From the NCBI GenBank assembly GCA_963842515.1, contig CAWJGO010000002.1:682001-746000 (forward strand): a stretch of DNA of 64,000 nucleotides. The letters are read 5' to 3'. The DNA is from CADEED01 sp963842515 (GTDB taxonomy: Bacteria > Pseudomonadota > Gammaproteobacteria > Steroidobacterales > Steroidobacteraceae). Below are positions 21,849 to 29,950 of the stretch, piece after piece. How positions within the stretch are numbered: the stretch's first letter is position 1; each line of letters opens with the position of its first letter. The notes under the pieces are model-generated. The model made no database searches. It was not told the DNA's origin and saw only the letters and a program-made list of their open reading frames with translations. A program made the position numbers and the translations under genes.

Positions 21849-22427
21849 TCAGAATTTCAAGGCGGCGGTCAGCCATAACGCATCGGCGTCATCCGTTCCC
21901 TGGAGATCGTACTTTTCGTACTCGAAGCGGACGTTGAAGCGCTCGCCGATGTTGGCACCGATGCCCGCGCCGTAGACCAGGTCTTCCGACTCTTCGTCGA
22001 ATTCGGCGTTGCCGTTGATTTCGTCTTCGACCCGGATATTGGCGTCGTAGAAGTAGTAGCCCAAGCGTCCGTACACCTCGAACCAATTGCCGAGTGGAAT
22101 GGTGCCGACCACGAACGGCGCGAAGCCATCGATAGCCGCATCCACATTGAATCCCGGCACTACAGCGCCCGACGGCTCGCCGAGATTGATGTAGTCGAGC
22201 TCGAATGCCAGGAATTTGCTGAGGCGATAGCCCGCAAACAGTTTGTACGCGTTGTCGTCCTCATCCCAGGCACCGACCGCGTCGTTGACCTGATCCGGAT
22301 TGTCGATACCCACGTTGAATGAGCCGACACCACCACCGAGGTAAAGACCCGCGTTTTCGTCGGCAATGGCGGCAGGTACCGTCGCTACAGACACAGCGGC
22401 GAGCGCCGCGGCGATCTTGAGGTTCAT
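21849..22427 (-). CDS. Outer-membrane beta-barrel protein (OmpW/OmpA-barrel-like)
   Basis: A 192-residue exported protein. Residues 1-22 are a signal peptide ending AIADEN. Alternating hydrophobic and polar strands follow (GLYLGGGVGSF, YKLFAGYRLS, FEVYGRLGYYF, VYGAGIGANIG). The C-terminal residue is Phe, as expected for BAM-dependent insertion. This predicts a small eight-stranded barrel. AAGGA precedes the ATG. Ligand or partner is unknown. Confidence 0.85.
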   Translation of the reverse strand: MNLKIAAALAAVSVATVPAAIADENAGLYLGGGVGSFNVGIDNPDQVNDAVGAWDEDDNAYKLFAGYRLSKFLAFELDYINLGEPSGAVVPGFNVDAAIDGFAPFVVGTIPLGNWFEVYGRLGYYFYDANIRVEDEINGNAEFDEESEDLVYGAGIGANIGERFNVRFEYEKYDLQGTDDADALWLTAALKF

Positions 22428-22633
22428 GTATTGAGTCCTTGAGTTGATTTGACGGACGTGAAGTTAGGCGTTGCGCTTTTGCACCACACTCAGGCATGGC
22501 CGTCCCTGGGTGTCGGCTGGCTCCGTCGGTGACCCGGATCGGACGAGTCTTACCCTACCCCTCGTTGCGCGACGATGCGCGCCGCGCGCTGCCCCGTGCA
22601 TGCTGCCGCTACTAACTAGCGAGGTGACATCAC

Positions 22634-23287
22634 GTGAACGCCGACGTATCGCGTCAGACATATCCATTCAGCCTGCCCGACCTGCCCTACGGGTATAACG
22701 CGCTGGAACCGCACATCGACGAAAAGACGATGCGCGTCCATCACCAAGAGCACCACGGCACTTACGTGAAGAAACTCAATGAGGCGCTAGCTGCGGAGGT
22801 ACCTCTGCAGAATCTCACGCTCGCAGAGCTGCTGCACGACACCGGCAAATTGCCTGAAGCGGTCCGCACCGCGGTGAGGAACAACGGCGGCGGTCATCTC
22901 AATCACGCTCTGTTCTGGCAGACGATGGCACCCTCTTCATCGCGCGCACCGCGCGGCGCGCTCGCCGATGCGCTGAACACCGGGTTCGGTTCGTTCGAAG
23001 CTTTCCGCACGAAATTCAGCGAGGCTGCCGGAAAACATTTTGCAAGCGGCTGGGTGGCACTCGCGCTCGAGCACGCCAGCAGGAAACTGGCCATCGTCGA
23101 TCTCAAGGATCATGAAGTGCTACCCGGCGGCGAGAAAGCCACGGTGCTGATCCTCGATGTCTGGGAGCACGCGTACTACGTGAAGTACCAGAACCGGCGC
23201 CCGGATTTCATCACCGCCTTCTGGAACGTGGTGGATTGGACGCGAGCGGAAGAACGATTCACCGGCAATGCCGCGACGACCGTGTAG
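22634..23287 (+). CDS. Superoxide dismutase, Mn/Fe family
   Basis: A 217-residue cytoplasmic superoxide dismutase. The metal ligands are visible: the His in MRVHHQEHHGTYV, the His in GGGHLNHALFW, and the Asp and His in LDVWEHAYYVKYQ. The GGH-x-NH-x-x-FW pattern is more typical of Mn-type or cambialistic enzymes than of Fe-type ones, so sodA-like is preferred. The start is a GTG at 22634-22636 with GAGGTGA at good spacing. It is divergent from the outer-membrane protein and precedes a regulator cluster. Confidence 0.93.
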   Translation: MNADVSRQTYPFSLPDLPYGYNALEPHIDEKTMRVHHQEHHGTYVKKLNEALAAEVPLQNLTLAELLHDTGKLPEAVRTAVRNNGGGHLNHALFWQTMAPSSSRAPRGALADALNTGFGSFEAFRTKFSEAAGKHFASGWVALALEHASRKLAIVDLKDHEVLPGGEKATVLILDVWEHAYYVKYQNRRPDFITAFWNVVDWTRAEERFTGNAATTV

Positions 23288-23398
23288 GATAAATCTGACG
23301 GAGGTCCCGCCCGGATGACGGACAGGCGGCAAACATCACAAATGTAGACTTCGGCAATGCAAGAGATAACTCAACAAGTTGTGGAGACGTCCCGGCCC

Positions 23399-24037
23399 AT
23401 GAATCGCACGAGAGTCATGATCGTGGACGACCACCAGGTCGTCCGTGCCGGCCTTAGAACCCTGATCAACGGTCAACCGGATCTGTCGGTTGCCGCAGAA
23501 GCCGGCTCCGGCCGCGAAGCGATGGAACAGCTTCGGCAGCACACTGTCGATGTGCTGTTGCTCGACCTGTCGCTGCCAGACGTGTCTGGCCTCGATGTGC
23601 TCAAACATGCCAAGGCGCATTACGAGTCGGTCGGAGTGCTGATCCTGTCGGCGTTTCCCGAGGCGCAATACGGGCTCAACGTACTGCGTGGCGGGGCCAG
23701 CGGCTTCGTCGGCAAAGGTACGGAAGAGTCCGAGCTGTTCCGCGCGATCCGCACCGTTGCGCGCGGTGGCCGATATGTAGGCCCGGAGCTCGCCGACCTG
23801 CTGGTGGCGGGTGTGCGTGGTGATCCCAATGCTCCCCTGCACAGCATCCTGTCAGAGCGTGAATTCCAAATTTTCTGCAAGCTCGCGCAGGGCGAGTCAG
23901 TGTCTGAAATCGCCAATCGTCTTTTCCTCAGTGTGAAGACGGTCAGCACCTACCGCAGCCGTATCCTGGAAAAGATGTCCATGAAGAGTAATGCCGACAT
24001 CACCACCTACGCGCTGAGGAATAACCTGATCCAATAG
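23399..24037 (+). CDS. NarL/FixJ-family response regulator
   Basis: A transcription regulator of 212 residues from this start. The receiver has RVMIVDDHQ, phospho-Asp in LLLDLSLPD and Lys in VGKGTE. The C-terminal LuxR helix-turn-helix contains LSEREFQIFCKLAQGESVSE and VKTVSTYR. The frame also opens at ATG 23357; I prefer 23399 (MNRTRVMIVDD) because the fold starts there, but the upstream start is not excluded. The likely partner is the NarX-type kinase encoded convergently at 24518-25228. Confidence 0.9.
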   Translation: MNRTRVMIVDDHQVVRAGLRTLINGQPDLSVAAEAGSGREAMEQLRQHTVDVLLLDLSLPDVSGLDVLKHAKAHYESVGVLILSAFPEAQYGLNVLRGGASGFVGKGTEESELFRAIRTVARGGRYVGPELADLLVAGVRGDPNAPLHSILSEREFQIFCKLAQGESVSEIANRLFLSVKTVSTYRSRILEKMSMKSNADITTYALRNNLIQ

Positions 24038-24072
24038 TTAGCAACGGTCAGGTACAGGCCACGGACGAGGCG

Positions 24073-24558
24073 ATGCCCCCTTCTCTTCAACCGGCTTCCG
24101 GAACCACGGCGGATAGCACACGCCACAGCTCGAGCGACTCGGTGCGTCCCAACGGCGCACCGGGTAAGCCGCTGCGCATCCTGCTGGTGGAAGATTCACC
24201 TCTGTTGCGCAGCCGCCTGGAGAGCATGTTGTCTCAGTACCCGGCGTTCAAGGTGACCGGGCTGGCCTCCGCCGAGGCGGAAGCGGTGGAAAAACTCGAA
24301 ACAGTGCCGTATGACGCCATTGTCGTCGACGTCGAGCTGCGCCCGGGCAGTGGCATCGGCGTAATCCGCGCGGCACGTGCGCGCAACCAGGTCGCCAAGG
24401 ATGGGGGCCACGTGTGGATCATCGTGCTCACCAACTACGATCTTCCGACGGTTCGTGAACGCTGCATGGCGGCAGGCGCCGATCATTTCCTCGACAAGAT
24501 GCGCGAGATCGATCAGCTCATGCCGATACTGCTGCAGATATCGGGACGAAAACCCTGA
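24073..24558 (+). CDS. Single-domain response regulator
   Basis: A 161-residue protein with a disordered Ser/Thr/Pro-rich N-terminus of about 35 residues and one receiver domain. RILLVEDSPLL gives the acidic pocket, AIVVDVELRPG the phospho-Asp, IVLTNYD the Thr and FLDKMRE the Lys. There is no DNA-binding domain. It lies 35 bases after the NarL-type regulator, and its 3' end overlaps that of the convergent histidine kinase by 41 bases. Confidence 0.85.
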   Translation: MPPSLQPASGTTADSTRHSSSDSVRPNGAPGKPLRILLVEDSPLLRSRLESMLSQYPAFKVTGLASAEAEAVEKLETVPYDAIVVDVELRPGSGIGVIRAARARNQVAKDGGHVWIIVLTNYDLPTVRERCMAAGADHFLDKMREIDQLMPILLQISGRKP

Positions 24559-25228
24559 CCTGATTGCCCTGGCCGGCACGAGCTTCCGCTTCGATGCTGC
24601 CACCCGCGGCATACATGCGGTGACGCACGCTCGGCATCGACCGCGCCAGCTCCGTATCCATGAGCGCGCCGTCGTCGCCCACTACCATGACGTAGCCGCC
24701 ATCCTGCGGCTCGATCACCACTTCGACGTGCTTCGCGCCACCGCGGGCGATGACGTTCGACAACGTCTCCTGTGCCACGCGGAACAACGTAAGCTGAGCC
24801 ACGGTATCGAGCGCCAGCGGCTCTTCGGGAAGCGTCGACACGCAATCGATGCCCGCGAGGCGGCACTGCTCCTCGAAGTGGCTGCGCAATGCCACGGCCA
24901 GCCCGAAGTGATCGAGCAACGATGGCCGCAGATTCTCGACCACGCGCCGCTTGAGCATCATGGCCTGGTTGAGCATCTGCATCACGGAGCTGAGCTTTTC
25001 GCGGCTTTCGGCATCGAGCGTACCGTTGAGCCGCGTCGACAGCCACGCCATGTCCATCTTCGCGGCGGTGATCAACCCACCCAGCTCGTCGTGCAGCTCC
25101 TTGGCGAGCGCGGACCTCTCGGTCTCCATGAGCCGAAGGAGATGAGTGGATAGAACGGAAAGCTCTTCGGTGCGCGCAGCCACGCGCCCTTCGAGCTCCC
25201 GCTCCCGTTGTAAATCGGATTCATGCAT
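24518..25228 (-). CDS. Cytoplasmic NarX/UhpB-type histidine kinase
   Basis: A 236-residue soluble sensor kinase. An N-terminal coiled coil (about residues 1-30) leads into a HisKA_3 domain with phospho-His in LAKELHDELGG. It then has an HATPase domain with N-box RVAQETLSNVIARGG. The later ATP-lid glycines are poorly conserved: where GLxGMRER is usual the protein has SMPSVRHRM. No transmembrane or obvious sensory domain is present, so input must be intracellular. The start is ATG 25228; a TTG at 25270 overlaps the preceding ferritin-like stop and is an alternative. The NarL-type regulator at 23399 is the natural partner. Confidence 0.85.
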   Translation of the reverse strand: MHESDLQRERELEGRVAARTEELSVLSTHLLRLMETERSALAKELHDELGGLITAAKMDMAWLSTRLNGTLDAESREKLSSVMQMLNQAMMLKRRVVENLRPSLLDHFGLAVALRSHFEEQCRLAGIDCVSTLPEEPLALDTVAQLTLFRVAQETLSNVIARGGAKHVEVVIEPQDGGYVMVVGDDGALMDTELARSMPSVRHRMYAAGGSIEAEARAGQGNQVRVFVPISAAVSA

Positions 25229-25266
25229 GTCGACTCGCTGGCCCACAGGGCCTTTGCCGCCAAAGA

Positions 25267-25848
25267 TCAATCTTTCGGCAAATCTTCGAGCAAATCAACG
25301 AGGTCTTCGGCGTGCTCCTCCTCCTGGGCGAGGATGGACTCCAGAAGACGGCGAGAGGTCGGATCGCGCGGACCGATGAAGGTGATCATTTCGCGGTAAC
25401 TCTCGATGGCAATACGCTCGGCAATGAGGTCTGCTTCGAGCATCTGGCGCAGCGAGGTCGCCTCGTCGTACTCCGAATGCGCACGTGACAGCAACGTCGC
25501 GGGATTCAAGTCAGGATCGTCCCCGAGCTGCACGATACGCTCGGCAATCCGGTCGGCATGCGCCTGTTCTTCGTTCGCGTGCTCCAAAAACTCCGCCGAG
25601 ACGAATTTCGCGCGAATGCCGTGGGTGGCGTAGTAGTGGCGCTTGTAACGCAATACGCAGACGATTTCCGTGGCGAGCGCGGTGTTCAGCAGCTCGACGA
25701 TCGCCTTGCGATCCTCCTCCGCGAAACTCGGAGTCACCGCGCCTTTCATCATCTGTTCGCGTGCGCGCGAACGCAGCGCGGTCAGGTCGGAGATGAAGGC
25801 GTAGTCACCCGATGGTGGCGGCACTTCCTGCTTGAGATTGGTTTTCAT
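25267..25848 (-). CDS. Ferritin-like/bacterioferritin-type protein
   Basis: A 193-residue four-helix protein with di-iron-type ligands: Glu in ATEIVCVLRYKRHYY, EEQAHADRI, a second Glu pair around AERIAIESYREMI, and EEEHAEDLVDLL. This matches bacterioferritin-like or ferritin-like domains used in iron storage or oxidative protection. The start is ATG 25846-25848 with an AAGGAG-like site, overlapping the upstream YqjK stop by four bases. The longer frame upstream is YqjK in another frame. Confidence 0.88.
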   Translation of the reverse strand: MKTNLKQEVPPPSGDYAFISDLTALRSRAREQMMKGAVTPSFAEEDRKAIVELLNTALATEIVCVLRYKRHYYATHGIRAKFVSAEFLEHANEEQAHADRIAERIVQLGDDPDLNPATLLSRAHSEYDEATSLRQMLEADLIAERIAIESYREMITFIGPRDPTSRRLLESILAQEEEHAEDLVDLLEDLPKD

Positions 25849-26087
25849 GATTTCTCCTTGTGTGCGCGGCGACGATAGAGATTCATGAGCAGGCTGATGG
25901 CCGCGACCCACAATGAACGGTGTTTGAAGAAAGACAAGCCCAGCATGCCGAGCTTGAGTGAATGCAGCTTCGACCATGGCGAACTGCGGGCCGCATTCGA
26001 CAGCTCTCGAAGATTGAGCTCTAGCCAGGCGCGTTGCAGCTGCATCTCGGCGTCGAGCAGACGAGCGCGGTCAAGCGGCGAGATCAC
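25845..26087 (-). CDS. yqjK: YqjK-like protein
   Basis: An 80-residue protein with a helical N-terminus (LDRARLLDAEMQLQRAWLEL), one hydrophobic segment (LWVAAISLLMNLY) and a basic tail. Length, layout and position after YqjE match the yqjD-yqjE-yqjK stress operon of enterobacteria. It overlaps both neighbours. Confidence 0.78.
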   Translation of the reverse strand: MISPLDRARLLDAEMQLQRAWLELNLRELSNAARSSPWSKLHSLKLGMLGLSFFKHRSLWVAAISLLMNLYRRRAHKEKS

Positions 26088-26550
26088 TGGGCGGTCTCCT
26101 TTGTTCGGCGGCCGGCGGCGGGGTTTGCGCGCGGGAATTCGACAGAGTGCGCGACAACACCTCGAGGTCGAGCCTGAGGCTGTCGAGGAACCAGCTCATC
26201 GAGCCTACGTCGCGCGACGCCACCTGGCGTTTCGCGGCCAGCTGTGCCCAGACGCCGCCGATGACGAGCACCGCCACGACCGCCGAGAGCACCGGCACGC
26301 GCAGATGTTCCGGCAATACGATCGCGAGCAGCACGATGCCGACCCACAGAGCGAGGAACAATGCGGCAGCCGCGACCGCCCGCAATTGCAGGCGCGCCGA
26401 GAACGACTGTATCTCGGATTGCAATGCCAGGCTGGCCGCGTCCGCCCGTGTCTCGAACATACGCAGCAGGTGCAGCGTCAGCGCGCGCGCCGGTCCCGAG
26501 TCTGGTTCCTCGGCGTTGCTGGCTTTCGCGTCTTCCGCCTCATCCGTCAC
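26071..26550 (-). CDS. yqjE: YqjE-like phage-holin-superfamily membrane protein
   Basis: A 159-residue inner-membrane protein with two adjacent membrane segments (AVAAAALFLALWVGIVLLAI and VPVLSAVVAVLVIGGVWAQL) and a hydrophilic amphipathic start, as in the YqjE/Actinobacterial holin-X family. It overlaps yqjD by four bases and yqjK by 17. Confidence 0.85.
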   Translation of the reverse strand: MTDEAEDAKASNAEEPDSGPARALTLHLLRMFETRADAASLALQSEIQSFSARLQLRAVAAAALFLALWVGIVLLAIVLPEHLRVPVLSAVVAVLVIGGVWAQLAAKRQVASRDVGSMSWFLDSLRLDLEVLSRTLSNSRAQTPPPAAEQRRPPSDLAA

Positions 26551-26879
26551 TGGCGGCGTACCGACTTGGAAACGAGCAATGTCACGACGCTGCCTAACAA
26601 GGCGGCGATGGCAACCGCCTGCCAGGGATTGCCGCGCACGTAATCGTCGGCGCGGTCGGCGAGCGACCCCGCCATCTGCTCCGCGTCGCTGGCGGTGGCG
26701 GCCAGCTTGGCCTTGGCCTGATGCAGCGTCTGCGTGACACGATCGCGCACCGCCTCGGCGGCCTCGCCGCTTTCCTCGCCGAGTGAACGAAGCAGGCTCT
26801 CGGCCTGGTCGACGATGCGATTCAATTCATCAATTGCAGGATCCACGGTGGTTTCGAGCTCCGGTTGAGTGACAGGCAT
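26547..26879 (-). CDS. yqjD: DUF883 family protein (YqjD/ElaB-like)
   Basis: A 110-residue protein with a long charged amphipathic helix and a C-terminal membrane anchor. The signature DDYVRGNPWQAVAIAALLG is present. YqjD and ElaB are C-tail-anchored proteins that bind ribosomes in stationary phase in E. coli. It is the first gene of a five-gene overlapping unit leading to the ferritin-like protein and the kinase. Confidence 0.9.
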   Translation of the reverse strand: MPVTQPELETTVDPAIDELNRIVDQAESLLRSLGEESGEAAEAVRDRVTQTLHQAKAKLAATASDAEQMAGSLADRADDYVRGNPWQAVAIAALLGSVVTLLVSKSVRRQ

Positions 26880-27031
26880 ACCTGCACAATGGACCGTGTC
26901 TCACGGCGCCACACTCGGATTTGCAGCGCACGAGTTGTAGGACTGTACCGACCAGAAAATGGCGCGCCCGCTGCGGGCGGTCTCGATCGTTTGCACCGAT
27001 ACTGAGTCCCGTCTAGTGGAGATGTGGAAGC

Positions 27032-28501
27032 GTGACGCGACGAGCCCCTCCCCTCGAAATAATTTCGCGTCATACGACCACCGAGCCAACCGTCCACCGT
27101 CCCTCAAGTCGGTGGGCGGTTCGGCTCGTGTTTTTTGCGCTGTGCGTGGCGCTTGCCGGCTGTCACGTCCTCCCCGACAGCGAGCTGCGGCGAACTCTGC
27201 CGTTGTCGCGCTCGCGCAATCCCGTCGACATCGAAAATGCGCATGGCATGGTGAACCGTGCCGAGCGCGTCCGCGTCACGCGCCAGCTGGCCGTCACCGG
27301 TGAAACGGCGCTGCTCGACTATCATCTGGCGGCGATGCGCGACATCGGCGCCCCGCCGCTGCTCACCGGCAATCGCGTCGAGCTGCTCATCGACGGTCCG
27401 CGCACCTACCAGGCGATGTTTGCGGCCATCGAATCGGCGCGCAAGTATTTACTGGTCGAAAGTTTCATTTTCGAGGAAGCCGCCTCCGGCGATCGAATGT
27501 TGAGCGCATTGCTCGAGGCTGCGGCGGCCCGCGGCGTGCGCGTCTATGTGCTGTACGACGCGGTCGGCTCGCTCACCACCGACGGGAAATTTCTCGCCAG
27601 GCTCGGCGCGGCCGGCGTTTCGCTGTGCGCCTTCAATCCACTGAATCCGCTCGACAAGCGTTTCTCCGGCGTCAATCACCGCGACCATCGCAAGATCGTA
27701 GTGGTCGACGGAGCCACCGCCTTCGCCGGCGGGATCAACTTCAGTCAGGCATACCGCATCGCGTCCAGCCAGGCGCGACGCCGCGGATTCTCCAAACAGA
27801 AATCGCTCGACCAGGGTTGGCGGGACACGCACGTCGCCGTGCATGGCACCGGCGCCCAGCAGATGGAGAGCCTGTTTCGCGAAACCTGGCGCAACGCGGA
27901 ATGCCAGGGCGAGGTATCGCCGCCATTCAGCGAGCAGACGGGGAACGCCGGCAAGACTCTCGTTCAGATCGTCGCAAGCTCACCCGATGACGAGGTAAAT
28001 CAGATCTACGCCACGCTGCTTTCCGTGGTCACCTATGCGCAGAAAAGCATCGACGTCACCATGGCCTATTTCGTGCCCGACGATACGCTGGAAAATGCGC
28101 TGAAAGCCGCCGCGAAGCGCGGTGTGGTGGTGCGGCTCATCCTTCCTTCGTACAGCGATTTCTCCGGCGTCTTTTATGCCGGGCGCGCGCACTACCAGGA
28201 GCTGCTGGACAGCGGCGTCAAGCTCTTCGAGCTCGAGAGCGCGTTCCTGCACTCCAAGACCATCGTCGTCGATGGCATCTGGTCGTCGATCGGCTCCACC
28301 AATTTCGACTGGCGCAGCTTCGTGCACAACAATGAGATCAGCGTGTGTGTGATCGACCAGGGATTCGCGCTGTCGATGTCACGCATGTTCGACGCCGACC
28401 TTGCGGACTCGAAGGAAATCACGCCGACGGCCTGGAAAAAGCGCGGCCTGCGCGAACGTTTTCGCGAATGGATGTGGCTGCCGATGCAGTATTGGTTATG
28501 A
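27032..28501 (+). CDS. Phospholipase D family protein, cardiolipin-synthase-like
   Basis: A 489-residue protein with two HKD motifs: HRDHRKIVVVDG near residue 215 and HSKTIVVDG near residue 410, the latter followed by GSTNFDWRS. This is the arrangement of cardiolipin synthases that condense phosphatidylglycerol. The N-terminus has a lipoprotein-like signal (FFALCVALAGC), unlike the two-helix anchor of ClsA, so it resembles ClsC/YmdC types. The start is a GTG at 27032. The stop codon is followed at once by a GGGGAC hairpin. Confidence 0.88.
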   Translation: MTRRAPPLEIISRHTTTEPTVHRPSSRWAVRLVFFALCVALAGCHVLPDSELRRTLPLSRSRNPVDIENAHGMVNRAERVRVTRQLAVTGETALLDYHLAAMRDIGAPPLLTGNRVELLIDGPRTYQAMFAAIESARKYLLVESFIFEEAASGDRMLSALLEAAAARGVRVYVLYDAVGSLTTDGKFLARLGAAGVSLCAFNPLNPLDKRFSGVNHRDHRKIVVVDGATAFAGGINFSQAYRIASSQARRRGFSKQKSLDQGWRDTHVAVHGTGAQQMESLFRETWRNAECQGEVSPPFSEQTGNAGKTLVQIVASSPDDEVNQIYATLLSVVTYAQKSIDVTMAYFVPDDTLENALKAAAKRGVVVRLILPSYSDFSGVFYAGRAHYQELLDSGVKLFELESAFLHSKTIVVDGIWSSIGSTNFDWRSFVHNNEISVCVIDQGFALSMSRMFDADLADSKEITPTAWKKRGLRERFREWMWLPMQYWL

Positions 28502-28528
28502 AGGAAATGGGGACACTCCCCATTTCCT
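28502..28528 (+). repeat. GGGGAC-type hairpin after the phospholipase D gene
   Basis: AGGAAATGGGG and CCCCATTTCCT form a perfect 11-bp stem with a 5-base loop, beginning at the base after the TGA stop. It shares GGAAATGGGGAC with the REP-like pair at 7315-7441. No U-run follows. Confidence 0.8.
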
Positions 28529-28553
28529 CCACCCGGTACCAACTCGCTGCTAG

Positions 28554-28859
28554 CTACCGGCCATCGCGATCGGCGTCACCCGGGAGCCCGCGCTCCACGC
28601 TGTGCCAGGCGGAACGGATGGCCTGTTTGGCATCCGCCCAAGCGAGCTTGGACTTGCCCTTGGCGATGTCCCAGCCCGCCTCCAGGCGTGTCTCGAGGTC
28701 CTCGAAGGTTGCGTTCGGATTTTCCTCGTACGACTTGTACGCATAGCGATAGGCGGGATCGAAGTCTTCCCACTCGTAACGCGCGTTGTAATACGGCTCA
28801 TTCTTGAAGGCGCGCTGCCAATGGGTGGTAAAGCGCTCGATACGATTGTCATTCTTCAT
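28554..28859 (-). CDS. Small acidic/aromatic stress-type hypothetical protein
   Basis: A 101-residue hydrophilic protein with Tyr-rich (YYNARYEWEDFDPAYRYAYK) and Trp-containing helical segments (AKQAIRSAWHSVERG). It resembles uncharacterised proteins found near stress genes in many bacteria. The start is ATG 28857-28859; the frame extends upstream through the terminator of the next gene, which is not plausible coding sequence. Function unknown. Confidence 0.75.
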   Translation of the reverse strand: MKNDNRIERFTTHWQRAFKNEPYYNARYEWEDFDPAYRYAYKSYEENPNATFEDLETRLEAGWDIAKGKSKLAWADAKQAIRSAWHSVERGLPGDADRDGR

Positions 28860-28970
28860 GGCGAGTCTCCTCGTGGTGGAACGCCGCGGTACGCCGCGGA
28901 GAGGCTCAACTCTGCGACGTCCGGACAATCGCGGAAGTCGGACCCGGTGCACCGCTGTTGTAGGCAAAAC

Positions 28971-29007
28971 AAAAAAACGGGGCCGGAGTGTTGCCACTCC
29001 GGCCCCG
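28971..29007 (-). terminator. Rho-independent terminator of the BON-domain gene
   Basis: CGGGGCCGGAGTG and CACTCCGGCCCCG form a perfect 13-bp stem with loop TTGC at 28978-29007. On the minus strand it is followed by seven T residues (complement of 28971-28977). It lies 24 bases after the BON gene stop. Confidence 0.93.
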
Positions 29008-29030
29008 CTATTGTCAGCTTCCCGGGAAGC

Positions 29031-29579
29031 TTATTTCTTGACGTCGATCTGGTTATCCACCGAGCGGACGTGTTCGACCGCGCGGGCCAGCTCACCGGCC
29101 GTCGACTTCGCTTCCGCGTTGTTGACGAAACCCGACAGCTGCACATTGCCTTCGTGCGTCTCGACGTTCACCTGGTGCGCCTTGGTGCGCGAATCCCCAG
29201 CGAGCGCCATCTTCACTTTCGAGGTGATCGCACCGTCATCGACGACCTGCTCACCCGCACGGTCGCCAGTCTTGACCGTGAGGTTGTTACGAACGGCGGT
29301 CACGCCGCGGGTCGATTTGGCAACTTCCGAGGCGCGTTCCTTGCTCGCCGCGGTGTCGACAAACCCGTTCAACTGAACGGTGCCTTTGAACGTTTCCACA
29401 TCGATCTGATGCGCCTTGGTCGTAGGATCGGCAATCAGGGCAGCCTTCACGCGACCCGTGGTCACCGAATCGTCGACCTGCTCACCGGCCGACTTTTGCG
29501 TACGCGTGGAGGCGCACGCCACCATCGCCAAAGTGACAACGATCATCACTGCACTGATAAAACCTTTTGACTTCTGCAT
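29031..29579 (-). CDS. BON-domain lipoprotein (OsmY/DolP-like)
   Basis: A 182-residue protein with a lipoprotein signal (MIVVTLAMVACAS) and two BON domains. Each carries the pattern HQ(I/V)(D/N)VET-x-(K/E)G-(T/N)VQL-(N/S)GFV, starting near residues 57 and 135. BON proteins bind phospholipid and stabilise the envelope under osmotic stress. It has its own strong terminator and follows the DUF1328 gene by nine bases. Confidence 0.9.
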   Translation of the reverse strand: MQKSKGFISAVMIVVTLAMVACASTRTQKSAGEQVDDSVTTGRVKAALIADPTTKAHQIDVETFKGTVQLNGFVDTAASKERASEVAKSTRGVTAVRNNLTVKTGDRAGEQVVDDGAITSKVKMALAGDSRTKAHQVNVETHEGNVQLSGFVNNAEAKSTAGELARAVEHVRSVDNQIDVKK

Positions 29580-29588
29580 ATGAACCTC

Positions 29589-29750
29589 TTATCTCCGAGC
29601 CGTATTGGCAATGAAACTGACGACCGCAAGGATCAGGAAGACGAAGAAAAGGATCTTCGCGATTCCGGCTGCTCCCGCGGCGATGCCGGCAAAGCCGAAC
29701 ACGGCTGCGATGAGCGCAATGACAAAAAAGATGACTGCGTAGTGAAGCAT
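29589..29750 (-). CDS. DUF1328 small membrane protein (YtjA-like)
   Basis: A 53-residue protein with two membrane segments separated by a Gly/Ala-rich turn (FAGIAAGAAGIAKILFF), the DUF1328 pattern. The start is ATG 29748-29750, preceded by GGAGAAG; the open frame runs eight codons further upstream but homologous proteins begin MLHYAVIFF. It is often co-expressed with stress genes; its biochemical role is unknown. Confidence 0.88.
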   Translation of the reverse strand: MLHYAVIFFVIALIAAVFGFAGIAAGAAGIAKILFFVFLILAVVSFIANTARR

Positions 29751-29950
29751 CGACTTCTCCGCTGTTGTTGACACCCATACCCGGTGCCGGCGGAGCGCAT
29801 CATCACAGCTTCACCGCGGGCGAAATGCAGGCTGGTCAGCGAGGCCAGCGTAGGCGCACGCCCACATGGCTGTGGTCTTAAGTGACTACAAGCGTGGGAG
29901 GAAGTGGTGTCCGTCCGGGAATGGCGATTCCGGCGCGCAAACGCCGTGTT

